Assembly (NCBI GenBank): GCA_037127255.1
Contig: JBANSL010000016.1
Span: 4,528,501 to 4,592,500 of the forward strand
Length of the DNA stretch: 64,000 nt
Reading direction: 5' to 3'
Origin: Persicaria tinctoria
Lineage: Eukaryota > Streptophyta > Magnoliopsida > Caryophyllales > Polygonaceae
Shown here: one piece after another, positions 14,428-25,522 of the stretch
Layout of the letters: each line of letters starts with the position of its first letter
How positions within the stretch are numbered: position 1 is the stretch's first letter
Notes under the pieces: model-generated
What the model saw: the letters and a program-made list of their open reading frames with translations, nothing else
Database searches by the model: none
Told to the model about the DNA's origin: nothing
Program-made: the position numbers and the translations under genes

Positions 14428-14710
14428 CAGGGCCGGCCCAAGGGGGTGGGCGAGAGGGGTGACGGCCCAGGGCCCATAAATTTTAGGGGCCCATAATAAG
14501 TAAATTTGTAATAGTAGTAATATATTTACAAAGCATAAACAAACCTACTAAATAGCTCAGTTGGTAGGTTTATGATAATTATACCACGTGGTTGTAGGTT
14601 CGAATCTAGAAAAGGGTCTTTTTGTTTGTTTTTTAATTATAAAAAAGTTTTATTAGGGGCCGTAATTTCTATTTTGCCCCAGGGCCCCTCGAATGCTCAG
14701 ACCGGGCCTG
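14428..14710. mobile_element. hAT-type MITE with tRNA-like internal module
   Basis: It begins CAGGGCCGGCCC and ends GACCGGGCCTG, imperfect inverted ends. It is flanked by a perfect 8-bp direct repeat CCTGAGTT (14420-14427 and 14711-14718), as expected for hAT transposition. Inside, TAGCTCAGTTGGTAGG (A-box-like, about 14552) is followed at tRNA-like spacing by GGTTCGAATC (B-box-like, about 14597). No transposase is encoded in 283 bp. Confidence 0.82.
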
Positions 14711-15757
14711 CCTGAGTTACACATATATAGGGAAAGCCATAAAATGTGTTTCTGCAGCCTTCAATTTTTCAAAATTATAAAATTTGAATCACTTGCATTT
14801 GGGTATTATTATTATTATTATTATTATTATTGAAGACGCCGAATGTATCTCCTTTATATTTTTCATAAACCTAAAGTTGTACATTTTTAGGGGGCTCTTT
14901 TTAAAAACCACTCCATCTTATAGTTAACAAATACATATTTTCCTATAAAATTTAAATTAATCGAACAGGTTTTCAGATACTCTTCTTGCATATTCAAAAT
15001 GTTTTTGTATAATACTGTATATCCTATTGTATACTCTTCTAGTTCTAGGGGTGGACGCATGAATTCTCACACAATAAAAATGTATAATAATGTAATTTAA
15101 AATAATTATTAAAAAAAATGCAATATTGCATTATGATGATTATATTATATGTGGTGAGCTAAGGTTTGATTTGGACTAGCTCTTTAAAAAAGTCCAACAA
15201 AACCTTCAACCGACGGTAAGTCTAATATAATATTCCGTTAAAATTCAAACTTAGATTATCCTTTCATATTCATCGTCAGGGTAATGAAATACTCCGTTGA
15301 TTAACGATTTTAATAGTCGTTGCATTGCGCAATTCAGAGTATTAGTCTAATTTCTTGAGCTTCCAGATCGATTGTATTCGTAATTAACTTAAATTTTAAT
15401 ACCATCATATTAATATATGATCATGGTCATGATAGATTAGGGTCTCAAAGTGTATAGTTATAGCTACATATATTTTAAACTAAAAGGAGAATGATAGCGT
15501 TGACATTGAAAATTCAAAATTAAATATTAAAATTAACTAATACGGACTTAAGAAATTCGAGTGACGCATGTTCCTTTGAAAATCAATAGTACTTCTTCCG
15601 ATCCGGTCACAATATTTTTTATATTTTTTTTCCTTATATGGTTTGTCATTTTAGATTATTAATTCATTCATTGTGCTCAAGTAGAGATAATGGTCTAACC
15701 ACTGTTCTAAAAAAAATCTTTTAATAACTGTCTAAACCCTTGACCATACCCTACCTT

Positions 15758-16205
15758 CAGGGACGGAACCAGGAATGAAAGTATGGGTATGCTGGATTCC
15801 CTTATGCCATGAAACAAAATTATTGTGAAAAAAAATGAATGAAATAGAGACATATAGTGCTAAAGTTGATATAATTAGATTTACTATTTCGTATATAATT
15901 TATTGGGTACATAATAAAAAAAATTATTGTGAAAATTTTTGAACAAAAATAGAGATATATAGCTCTAATACAGATAAAATTAGATGGACATATTATGTAT
16001 TAGTGATAAAAAGGGGGTAAAATACTCATTGAGAGTGTGGGCTGTTGGAAAGATTCGAACCTAAGGCTTTGGGGTTACAATGCAAAACCCACACCAGTTG
16101 GACAACTCCCACTTTCTGTCCTACACTCAACCATATAATACCTATTCTATTTTCAAAATGGGGTGGGCTGAAGCAAAGCTGAACCCACCCCTCCTTCCGT
16201 GCCTA
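15758..16205. mobile_element. hAT-type MITE with tRNA-like module on the minus strand
   Basis: The ends CAGGGACGGAACC and the reverse complement of its right end (TAGGCACGGAAGG) are imperfect inverted repeats. Perfect 8-bp target duplications CCTACCTT lie at 15750-15757 and 16206-16213. On the minus strand AGTTGTCCAACTGG (about 16095-16110) and GGTTCGAATC (about 16050) form A- and B-box-like motifs. It is 448 bp and non-coding. Confidence 0.8.
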
Positions 16206-17824
16206 CCTACCTTCCATAAAGGTCGTCAAAACCCACCTAGTCCGTATAGACCCGTCATGAAATCTGCCTAGACCCCACCTAGACCCCGCCTAGATCCTTA
16301 ACCCCCCTACCGCCAAGCACTCGCTAAAAGATTTTTAGAACATTGGGTCTAACTATGAAGATATTTTTTAAATTAATTAAAATTTTAATATTTTATATAA
16401 TTTTTATCATTCTGAAAAAGGACATGGAATAATAAGGAGGGAGGATTAATAAGGTATTTACATTTTCACCATTTAACCAAAAATTTGTATAAGAGAAAGA
16501 AAGTAAAATAACATTTATAGACATAGTTATAGCTTTTTTTAGGGTAATTTATCTGGTTGGTTTCAAATAGATGATCAACATATATATTAAAAAAATTGTT
16601 GTTAAAGAAGTGATTCATATATAAAAATTAAAGAATGTCAAGAAAATACCCAAATTTGTAAATATATCAAGAATAATTATCATTTTTTAAATTTTAAGAA
16701 ACATTGTTTTTTTTGCATTTTATAGGTTAACCAATTTTGTTTACAAAAAATGGATGGTTTGTTCAAATGTGTGTTTATGTGAAAAGTTTGAAGAATAATG
16801 GACATTGTATATGTTAAAGTCGGCAGGGGACACAAACAACATACAAATCCAACGTGATATCATCTAAAAACCAATTGATAATGAGAGAAGTAGCCCGTCA
16901 AACTTATATGTTATTTATGATATTTCAATCTTTTTAATGTGGGACAACCCTATATTCCAACAATATACTCCTTATGATTTGAAAAATAAGGGGTGCTTTT
17001 TTGCTAAATTTTGGGAAATAAAAAGCGACTTAATTTGTTTAATTTTTAAAGGATGCATGTTTTGTGTTGAATTTTGGCAAAAATATGTGTAGTTATGTTC
17101 AATTATTTATAAACCGTCCATCAATAATACATCACTTATGAACAACAAAAAAAAAATATACATACTTTCCATCAAAGTAATATGTCTTCTTATCAACTAA
17201 GCCACTAACTAATAAATAACTTGAGAGGTTTAAAGTCTTTGTATGGATCATTTATTAGGCTGATCACCAATACATCAGGGAATGATTCATTCAACTCTTT
17301 GAGCAACCCAAAAAAAAATTTCATTAAACCTTTTAGAGCATCCCAACAACTCTTATAAAATAGAAATGGTGCAAATTTTAGAAAAAATATGAGTTTTTTT
17401 TAACCCCAACAACTCTTTTTGTAAAAAATATGTAAAATAGAGAAACGTATGAGAGAGAAAAAAATCTCTAAATTTAGAGAAAGGGTTAGAATCTATAAAA
17501 TTAAATGCATTCACCCCTTCCAATTGTCTACCTATTAATTTGTTCATTAGTTGTTGTCTATTGATTTAATTAAGTTATTCAAATTTTGCTATTTTGTTAT
17601 CTATTTTAGAGATTTTTTTAGAGAAACGGTTGGAAGATGCTCTTATATTACAACAATAACATTTTCAGTTTATTCTATATTCTATCTAAGTCGAGTCTAG
17701 AAGCTTAGTTGTAAGCTCCTTTTTCTAAGGGTGATAATATTTACACTCATAAAATTTACCATATACACCACGCTCTGCCCCTCTTAAATTACACATGTGT
17801 GACTTAATTAGGAGGGGCAGAGTC

Positions 17825-17830
<6 letters not shown>

Positions 17831-17912
<82 letters not shown>

Positions 17913-18332
17913 GGTAACTTGTGCACAAGGCTTAGGATGTGCATTGTGCACAAAATATTATTCGGTGAAATGTGAAACATTATTCAGTGAATTTTGAAGC
18001 ATTATTCGGTGAAATGTGAGTATTGTTTAGGGGAATATGAAACATTATTTGGTGAAATTTGAGGCATTCCATATAAATTGTAACTATTGTTTAGGGAATT
18101 GAGGTTTCTTTTATTTGAAATGGATAAATAAAAAAACTAAACATTATTCGGTAGAATGTTATAAATTATTCAGTGGAATTGGGACGTTTTCATCTGAATT
18201 GAACGGAAAAAAAAACATAATAGTGTTCGGTAGAATGTTTCACATTTCACCGAATAATGCTTAAAATTTCACCGAATAATGTTTCACATTTCACCGAATA
18301 ATATTTGTGCACAATGCACACCCTAAACCACT

Positions 18333-18382
<50 letters not shown>
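17831..18382. mobile_element. Micron-like inverted-repeat element bounded by (AT)n/(AG)n and (TA)n microsatellites
   Basis: An (AT)17 run (17831-17864) and an (AG)n run (17865-17909) precede the element, and (TA)n (18336-18382) follows it. The body has long terminal inverted repeats of about 90 bp (about 17929-18030 against 18230-18322), starting near GGATGTGCATTGTGCAC. They are built from repeated ATTATTCGGTGAAATGTG units. Insertion into TA microsatellites is the habit described for Micron MITEs of rice; kinship to those is my inference. Confidence 0.7.
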
Positions 18383-18387
<5 letters not shown>

Positions 18388-18839
18388 TTTTAAATGTAAA
18401 TAACATTTGTTTTTTCTAATCATGTCTAAAGAGTGTTTCCCATATAGGAAGTGGGGGATAAATATTGTGGTCCTCTAGAGGTGGTCAACCATCACCATTC
18501 AATTAAAAAGATATCATAAACACAAATGATTTGACCATTTGCACCACAAAAATTAATTTCCCCAACTTGGAATGCATGCTTTGAATATTATTTTGGTCCA
18601 TTTGCTATCAAATCATTATGCTGCATGTGCACTCATATGAAGCCAAGTCAAACTTGTAAACTTGTACTTTAGGAGTAACAATGTACAGTAGGATAATATC
18701 CACAAATCACAATAGGGATTTTTGTGTCAGATTTCAAATTTAACAAACGACTAAAAACAATTATTGGATTCGTTTATAACTTATTTTAAATTTCAAAGAT
18801 TCTGAATGAATTTTTATAATCAAACAATATCCTGCCAAA

Positions 18840-19316
18840 TAGGGTTGTTACTTGAGCCGAGTAGCTCGAGCTCGGCTCGGAAAAAGCTCGACTCGGGCTC
18901 GCTCGAATTTTAATATGAACCAAGCTTGAGCAGAATTCTGAGCTCGAGCTCGGCTCGAGTAGCTCGTATAACTCATTTTATGGGTAAAATTACAGTTCTC
19001 CCCCTATGTTTTATTTAACCCCATGTAAATAGGTTTTATTTAACCCTTTGTAAATAGGGTGTATATCTCGTTTCGTAGGTGAAATTACAGTTCTGTCCCT
19101 ATGTTTTATTTAACCTCTTCTTCTAAAGAGTCTGTCAGCCGCTTTGCCTTTTGGACTCCATTCACTTTGAATCACAAATCTACATTTTGTGAGTAGCTCG
19201 AGCTCGACTCGACTCGGCTCGAGAAAATAAGGCTCGAGCTCGGACTCGGCTCGTTTGTAAACGAGCCAAGCTTGAACACCCACTACTCGAGCTCGTTAGC
19301 TCATATATCAGCCCTA
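18840..19316. mobile_element. hAT-type MITE rich in GCTCGAGCTCG palindromes
   Basis: The ends TAGGGTTGTTACTTGAGC and (reverse complement of the right end) TAGGGCTGATATATGAGC are inverted repeats. Perfect 8-bp duplications CTGCCAAA flank it (18832-18839 and 19317-19324). Both sub-terminal regions are dense in GAGCTCGAGCTCGGCTCG-like sequence. It is 477 bp with no coding region. Confidence 0.82.
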
Positions 19317-20206
19317 CTGCCAAATTATTGCCACTGATTCTAATTGAGATTTTTTTAAGGACAAATATATAGGGATAATTTTATTTTTCAATAACTATAT
19401 TGGTCTAGTCTGAATATACACTACAAAATTGAAAAATATTGCAAATAAAACCATACCCAATTATGATTTAAATATGACATTTTAGTAAAGAAAGTTTATA
19501 GAAATAAATGTAATAGAATTTTTTTATGTGTGTGATGATCAATATTTTTTTATGTAGTATAAAATTTGACTTAAATATATCAATTTTAATTGAAAAAATT
19601 GACAGAGATGAAAAATATTGCAAAACTTATAAAAAATTATATTTGAACTCTTAATCTCTTCCTTCCCTTTCTCTACCAAGTACATTAATCGACTATTACC
19701 AACAAAAAAAGTACATTAATGACTTTTACTTTTTGTTTCATTTTTTACCTTAATTTTTTTTTTAAAAAAAACACATATTTTCGCCGGAGGGATGGCCCCT
19801 CGTCCGCCCGGCCCGCCACTAATCAACAACTAATTAGAAGTTAAAGCATGTAGAGATGTATGAAATGGCAACTAAATGTAGGCGCCCTTACCTGCCAATT
19901 AACACTAAAATTCAGCATTTGCTGCACGTACTCACCTCACCTGCTATATTTATATATACAGACTGGGTCCTGGGATGATCGAGTAAATAATGTTTAAAGG
20001 ACACCAATAATGTAAAGATCGAGTGTCGGCCTTCTTAAAAAACTAAGGGGGAATAGTTGGCAAATATCTCAATTTTATAACTAACTTGTAAAAATATCTA
20101 TTTTTTAAAAAATAGACTTGAATTTAAAGCTTTAATTTACACAAATATTCAAAATAGAGATTTAAGAATTCACAAGGTGAAAACTATGAATACTGATTTA
20201 CAAATA

Positions 20207-20416
20207 AAACTTGTCTGGAAGATCTTAGCTGAATCGGACAATGTGTGGGTTCATGTGATTTCAGAAAAATACTCTTCTATTGGCGTATGAAAGGGAAAAT
20301 GCATCATCTTGACAATGAGTCAAACTAATGTCTATGGAACACTTATTTACACCAGGACTTGGATGGTACATCACCGGTTAAACTTTGGTCCGACAATTGG
20401 ATTCTTGATAAACCTC
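20207..20416 (+). pseudogene. LINE ORF2 (non-LTR reverse transcriptase) 3' remnant
   Basis: Plus-strand translation gives KLVWKILAESDNVWVHVISE and then, after stops and a frame change, VKLWSDNWILDKP. These match the usual C-terminal region of plant LINE ORF2, where a K..W..L....LWV..L..KY block is followed by ..FW.D.W. Only about 210 bp is recognisable and it carries stops, so it is a dead fragment. Confidence 0.6.
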
Positions 20417-20869
20417 GAACAACTTAAACAACACCAAATCCTAATATGTCTATCAAAACAGAGGCTTCAAACAAGTTGATAAAACATGAACAACTTAAAC
20501 ACCACCAGATCCTAAACTCTAGAACATGTACTAGAAAGCTCGATCTAATTTAACTCGAGTCATCAGATCTACCACCAAAGCAAAAGCAAAACAACTTCAG
20601 ATCCCATAACCAGCTCTTCCACGGTCAAACAAACACCAATAATTCACAGATCTGGAGAAATCCAACTCTCAGCAACAGATCTAAAGGAGAATCAAGGAAT
20701 CGACAACACAATTTTGTCGCCGCATCCCTCGTCAGCACATATCTTGCTCCTCCGTCTACAATAGCAACATCTCCGGCACATCCAAAATGGAGGACGTCCA
20801 TGAAGCTACGAACCATGAGATTTCGGAATTGGAAATGTAATTATTTTCATATTTTTTCCTTCTCATATA

Positions 20870-21146
20870 CTTCCTCTATCTCCAAAAACAAGTCGTTTTA
20901 AACTAGTTGAGTTGTATCAAAATACATGTCGTTTTAGGTTTTCTAGACAGGGGGATAGTAATGATTTGTATTGGTTTTTGTGTTGTTGACTTTTTAAAAG
21001 AGTTTGATTGGTTAAAAAATATAGTGGTATTTAAAAATAATAAAATTAATGGAAAAAAGTGAGTGGAATGATGATGTTGATGGGTGAGTGTTTTATTAAA
21101 ACTAGTGCATAATGCTAAAACGACTTGTTTTTCGAGACGGAAGAAG
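20870..21146. mobile_element. Stowaway-like MITE upstream of the chitinase gene
   Basis: The ends CTTCCTCTATCTCCAAAAAC and TTTTTCGAGACGGAAGAAG are inverted and include the shared inner block AAGTCGTTTTA / TAAAACGACTT. TA dinucleotides flank both ends. It is 277 bp and lies about 215 bp upstream of the chitinase start codon, so it forms part of the distal promoter. Confidence 0.8.
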
Positions 21147-21210
21147 TATTTGAGATTGGGTTTCTTGAAAAATCAAAACAAAACATAAAAACGTTGATGG
21201 AATTTGCCAA

Positions 21211-21216
21211 GGTCAA
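21211..21216 (-). promoter_or_regulatory. Candidate W-box upstream of chitinase
   Basis: GGTCAA on the plus strand reads TTGACC on the minus strand, the WRKY-binding W-box. It lies 145 bp upstream of the start codon of a defence-type gene. A six-base match occurs often by chance. Confidence 0.3.
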
Positions 21217-21253
21217 ACTCAAACCAGCTGACTTTCCACCACAAAATTAAAAA

Positions 21254-21262
21254 TATATAAAA
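21254..21262 (+). promoter_or_regulatory. Candidate TATA box of the chitinase gene
   Basis: TATATAAAA lies 99 bp upstream of the start codon, a spacing that would leave a leader of roughly 65-75 nt. No other TATAAA-like site is as well placed, although TATATATAC at 21290 is an alternative. Confidence 0.5.
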
Positions 21263-21360
21263 CCCATCTAGAAACTATCTCTCATCTCATATATATACAT
21301 CATATAATCTATAACACAACTCCTAAAACACAAAAAAATTAATTAATAAAACCAACAATC

Positions 21361-22497
21361 ATGTATCATCCTAAATCCCCCTCCACCCTCTCCACAATAG
21401 CAGCCTTCTTGGTGATCTTGATGATGGCCTCCCCATCCTGCTCCTCACCCCTCCACCACCACACCAAAGGGGTCAAAGCAGTCTACTGGTTCCCAGGCAG
21501 CATCTCCCTCTCCAGCGTGGACTCCTCCTTATATACCCACATGTTCTGCGCCTTCGCCGGCGTTGACCCCTCCTCCTTCAACCTCACCATCTCCGCCGCC
21601 AACTCCCCCTCCTTCTCCTCCTTCACCTCCACCCTCCGCCTCCGCAACCCCAGCATCAAGACCCTTCTCTCCATCGGCGGCGGCGACTCCAACGCCACCA
21701 CCTTCTCCAAAATGACCGCCACGCCCGCCTCCCGGCGCGCCTTTATCGCCTCCTCCATCTCCGTCGCCCGCAGTTACAACTTCCACGGCCTCGACCTCGA
21801 CTACGAGTTCCCCTCCTCCGCCACCGACATGTCCAACCTCGCCGTTTTCCTCTCCGATTGGCGGGCCGCCGTTAAGGCCGAGTCAACCGCCACGGGAAAA
21901 CCTTGCCTCCTCCTCACGGCGGCGGTTTACTACTCCGCCGTGTACCACTCCGTCCCCCTCCCGGCGGCCGCCATGGCGGCGCACCTGGATTGGATCAACA
22001 TCATGGCTTATGACTTCTTTGCCCCGGCCTGGTCAACGTTGACCAGGCCGGCGTCGGCGCTGTTTGACCCAACGAGCACCATCAGCGGCAGCAACGGCGT
22101 CAACGCCTGGCTTAAGGCCGGCGTCCCGGCAAGGAAGGCGGTGCTGGGGCTGCCGTTCTACGGGCGGGCTTACAAGCTCGCCGACGCCGCCAATCACGGG
22201 TACCTGGCGGCGTTCGACGGGGCGTTGCCGGGGACGGATAATGGGGCGATGACTTACCGGCAGATAAAGGAGTTTATTAGGAACAACACCGGAGTTACAA
22301 CGGTTTATAATGAGACAACCGCGGAGAGCTATAGCTACGTGGGTGACACGTGGATCACTTATGATGACGTGGAGGCCGTTGCTGCCAAGCTGGCGTTTGT
22401 GAGGAGGAAGGGTTTGTTGGGTTACTTTGCTTGGCAGGTTGGGGGCGATGATCAGCATTCCACTTTGGCTAGAACTGCAGGTCGTTTTATTCATTAG
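21361..22497 (+). CDS. Class V chitinase (glycoside hydrolase 18), secreted
   Basis: It would hydrolyse beta-1,4-GlcNAc linkages of chitin or related glycans outside the plasma membrane. The 378-residue frame is uninterrupted. Residues 1-29 form a hydrophobic signal peptide ending in a Ser/Cys-rich cleavage region. GH18 landmarks are in order: TLLSIGGG (101-108), the catalytic DxDxE as D145-L-D147-Y-E149 (E149 is the proton donor), NIMAYD (213-218) and YFAWQVGGDD (355-364) with the barrel-closing Trp358. The length fits tobacco-type class V enzymes. The usual DxDWEYP is DYEFP here. No chitin-binding domain or C-terminal extension is seen. The gene is GC-rich with strong G/C at third codon positions against an AT-rich background. 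An open minus-strand frame over 22033-22494 is a by-product of that bias. The nearest genes are about 7 kb away on either side. Confidence 0.93.
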   Translation: MYHPKSPSTLSTIAAFLVILMMASPSCSSPLHHHTKGVKAVYWFPGSISLSSVDSSLYTHMFCAFAGVDPSSFNLTISAANSPSFSSFTSTLRLRNPSIKTLLSIGGGDSNATTFSKMTATPASRRAFIASSISVARSYNFHGLDLDYEFPSSATDMSNLAVFLSDWRAAVKAESTATGKPCLLLTAAVYYSAVYHSVPLPAAAMAAHLDWINIMAYDFFAPAWSTLTRPASALFDPTSTISGSNGVNAWLKAGVPARKAVLGLPFYGRAYKLADAANHGYLAAFDGALPGTDNGAMTYRQIKEFIRNNTGVTTVYNETTAESYSYVGDTWITYDDVEAVAAKLAFVRRKGLLGYFAWQVGGDDQHSTLARTAGRFIH

Positions 22498-23547
22498 TTA
22501 GATTTGTTTTTAAGATTAGACAGACTCGATAAGTTGACGGATGAAAAATTATCGAACGTGTAGTAGAAAAATAAAAAAAGAGTGCAATAAATCAGACAAT
22601 ACGAACTCTACAACATGACAAATCTTATTTATTAGTTAAGATGATAGTGTTTGAGAGTATTGATCGATTTAAATTTAGTTATTTACGATTAGATATCCGA
22701 ATTGATCAAAGTTAGGATTGTCAGGGATCGTATCTTTTTCTTTTTCATTTCAATATATCGTTACTTTTGATTTCCCCTTCTGATTTCAGGCTTTATATAT
22801 GTACTCTTTCTACAACTATATTAATGGGGTGTTTTCGAGTGAGTAAAGTAATGTAGTAAAAAAAACTAAATAAACAACAAACTAAAAGAATGCAAACTAT
22901 CAAAATACAAGGTCCTTGTCTTTCGATTGTTGGTTTGTGTGCTCTTAATTTCAGTTTGTTGTTTTGATTGTTTTTGGTTGGTTTGTACTTGTGCTTGTCT
23001 GATTTTTATGACAATACTTGAGTCATTGAAAAAGACCCTATTGATATAGTTATGCAAATAGTGTGGACAACTTGAATTTTAGACATTTATATATACTAGA
23101 TTTGTTGTTGGTGTTGTTTAGGAATAAATATATTATGTAATTTTTTAAAACCTATTTGGCCACTAGTAATAAAATAATGTATTGTTTTCTAAAACAAATT
23201 GTATTAACGTATAAACAATTTATATATTTTGAATTTGAGTCTTGAAAATGAAAGGTGAAATTATTCTATTTCTTTATTAATGAAAATAGATCATCAATTA
23301 AATTGAGACCCTTGAGAGCAATATTATTGATAGGCATGATCAAGAGTTTGAGGATGGAATTAAGTCATTTAGAATGGCTAGATTTGAATGTTCATTTGCA
23401 AAATGAAAATTGCAATATGCTTTTCTATCTTTGTGTAAAATTGTAACATCAAAAATCATTTTCACTTATGAAAATGATGGAATGCATGTGTTGATGATCG
23501 ATTCAGTGTGCAATCGAAAATTTTGGTGTGAACAAGATTTCCGATTA

Positions 23548-24709
23548 TTTTAAATCACATATAACCATCCGTAAATTATAGTATTTTTCACATAACCATC
23601 CATAAAAACATAAATTACAGTAAACTACCCATAAATTAGATTTGTTTTCATAAGATCACTCACACATTAAACCTCTATTTATTATGTTTAAAATAGCTAA
23701 AATACCCCTAATTTAAGCTTATATGTTTGTACTTTCTAAAGTAAAGATGTTGAAAGCTTTGACGACAAAGCTTCTCTAAGGGGAAGGTAATGTCATGTAT
23801 GGATCTTATGGGTATAAATACCCATTTACATGAAATTGAAAGGTATGAAATGAATAATCAAATAATCAAAGTCTTTAATCTCTCTTATCTCTTTGCCTCG
23901 TCTATCTTCCTCTGTCTAACCTCTAAACTCTACAAACTCATCCCCTTCCTCTTCCTTTCACAAATCCAACCCTAATTCAACCTATATCCTCCCGAATCAT
24001 TCCGGGACATTAGAAATTAGTGTTTGGATTCCAATTGTATTATGCTTATCATGCAAAATAGACAAGGTCGTTTATGGTATAAAATTTTTTAAGGTAAATG
24101 AAGGATGTGTTTGGATTCCATAATTTATTAATTATATATAATGTAATAGTTTTATCCCGATGTATGTGATTATTTGATTAAATTACTATTTTACCTTAGT
24201 TTTTATGAGATTTTTAGTTGTACAACCAACTGCTCACATAAATCGAGGTAAAATAATTGAATTATAATTAAAATGGAACAAAATTCAAACACACCCTAAA
24301 TACTCCAACCAATATATCTAAATTTGATTAGCATGCGAAGAGTCAATACTTGCAATAACTCCTAACAGTCTTCTCTCCTTCAAATGTTGAATAAGATATG
24401 GATAAGCTTTAAAATAAAACAAGATGTATCATTGCTTTAAAAGAAGGGTAAATTAGATCATATCTTAAATTATGAACAATATCATTTAAAAAATAAGTCT
24501 TATGAAAATAAATCATTGTATTAAATACAAATAAGCTTGAATTAAGGGTATTTTAGCATTTTTTTTTAAACAAAATAAATAGAAGCTTAATGGGTGGGTG
24601 GTCTTATGAAAACATAACTAAATTATGGGTGGTTTACCGTAATTTATATTTTTATGGGTGGTTATGTGAAAAGTACAGTAATTTATGGGTGGTTATGTGT
24701 AATTTACCC
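23548..24709. mobile_element. Inverted-repeat element of the 'TAAATTACACATAACCACCC' family
   Basis: The left end reads TAAATCACATATAACCATCC and the right end is nearly its reverse complement (GGGTGGTTATGTGTAATTTA), with homology continuing inward for more than 100 bp. The ends resemble those of the MULE-like element at 44360-45652. A deletion derivative with matching interior (GTGTTTGGATTCCAATT) lies at about 35754-35970. I could not find a clear target duplication. Confidence 0.6.
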
Positions 24710-24899
24710 TTTAAAAATAAAACAGAGTAAAATTAATGGTATAGAGTAAAAATAAAATAAATAAAATTAATGGTATAGATAGTGCCATAATGGTGTAAAA
24801 ATAGAGTTAAATTAATGGTATATATGGGATAAATTACATTTTAAATGAAAACCTTGTTTTTTAATAGTATTATTTTGTGAGTTAATCTCATTATTATTC

Positions 24900-25250
24900 G
24901 CTAAAAAGGGAGAACACAAGCCGAGTGAAGTTTGGTCTAATTCACATCTTTCAACCCACTCCTAGACCTAGACCAAATATTGACTAACTGCTCTGATACC
25001 ATATCAAAATCAAAATCTGTCTCGAACCAATGATTGGGGTCATGTGCGCTAATAGACTAGAACACAAGCCGAGTGAAGTTTCATTTCTAAAATCAACTGG
25101 AAATAGAAGATGTAGTCGGCCACCGACTTATATACTAAGACTTGTTATGTTCAACTTTCAATGTGGAACTCTTTTTTTTGTCTCATTCACATCTATCAAT
25201 AAAATCGAAAACATCATCTCAAGTTAGTTGAGGAAAATATTGATGTGTAT
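24900..25250 (-). mobile_element. TRIM/LTR-retroelement remnant with tRNA-Met primer-binding-site motif
   Basis: GCTCTGATACCA at 24991-25002 is the reverse complement of TGGTATCAGAGC, the primer-binding site complementary to initiator tRNA-Met used by many plant LTR retroelements. The block AACACAAGCCGAGTGAAGTTT occurs twice around it (about 24911 and 25060), as diverged LTR-like direct repeats would. No gag or pol frame is seen. Confidence 0.4.
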
Positions 25251-25522
25251 AACTGGACCATCTAAATCCTACTTGAAACATACATGATATATTGGAATCG
25301 TTGTTGTTGTATTTAAATTATAGATATATTCAGTGGTGGATCTAGGGGGCTACAGGTGGTTAATTGAAGCCCCCTAGCCTGGAAGAAAAATCAAGAAAAA
25401 AAAAATTCGTCTAATTTTAGGGATAAAATAGTTTTAAAAAAGTAAAGAGTTACAAATACAACTTAACTTAGTTGGTATATAGGAATATTTATTACCTAGG
25501 TGACTAGGTCATGGGTTCAAAC

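Larger units (their letters stand above)
13789..21360. other. Gene-free, transposon-rich spacer between VPS13 and the chitinase gene
   Basis: The first few hundred bases are the VPS13 3' end. The rest holds two hAT MITEs with tRNA-like modules, a Micron-like element in microsatellites, a CTCGAG-rich hAT element, a LINE remnant and a Stowaway MITE, listed separately. The block 16840-16965 resembles the palindromic LTR-like repeat found again at 49204-49356. A (TTA)n run lies at 14807-14830. I see no conserved gene here. Confidence 0.7.

Noticed and set aside
14549..14620. Possible tRNA gene (A- and B-box-like motifs)
   Set aside because: The T-arm does not pair and no acceptor stem closes; it lies inside a hAT MITE, so I call it a tRNA-like module only.
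15590..15640. Stowaway-like start (CTTCTTCCGATCCGGTCAC)
   Set aside because: No matching inverted end was found downstream, so an element could not be delimited.
16040..16115. Possible tRNA gene on the minus strand
   Set aside because: Box motifs are present but no cloverleaf could be drawn with confidence; it lies inside a MITE.
22033..22494. 153-codon open frame on the minus strand
   Set aside because: It is antisense to the chitinase and results from its G/C third-position bias.
25331..25380. hAT-like terminus CAGTGGTGGATCTAGG
   Set aside because: The other end and a target duplication could not be found; noted only as a possible host of the nested element at 25523.
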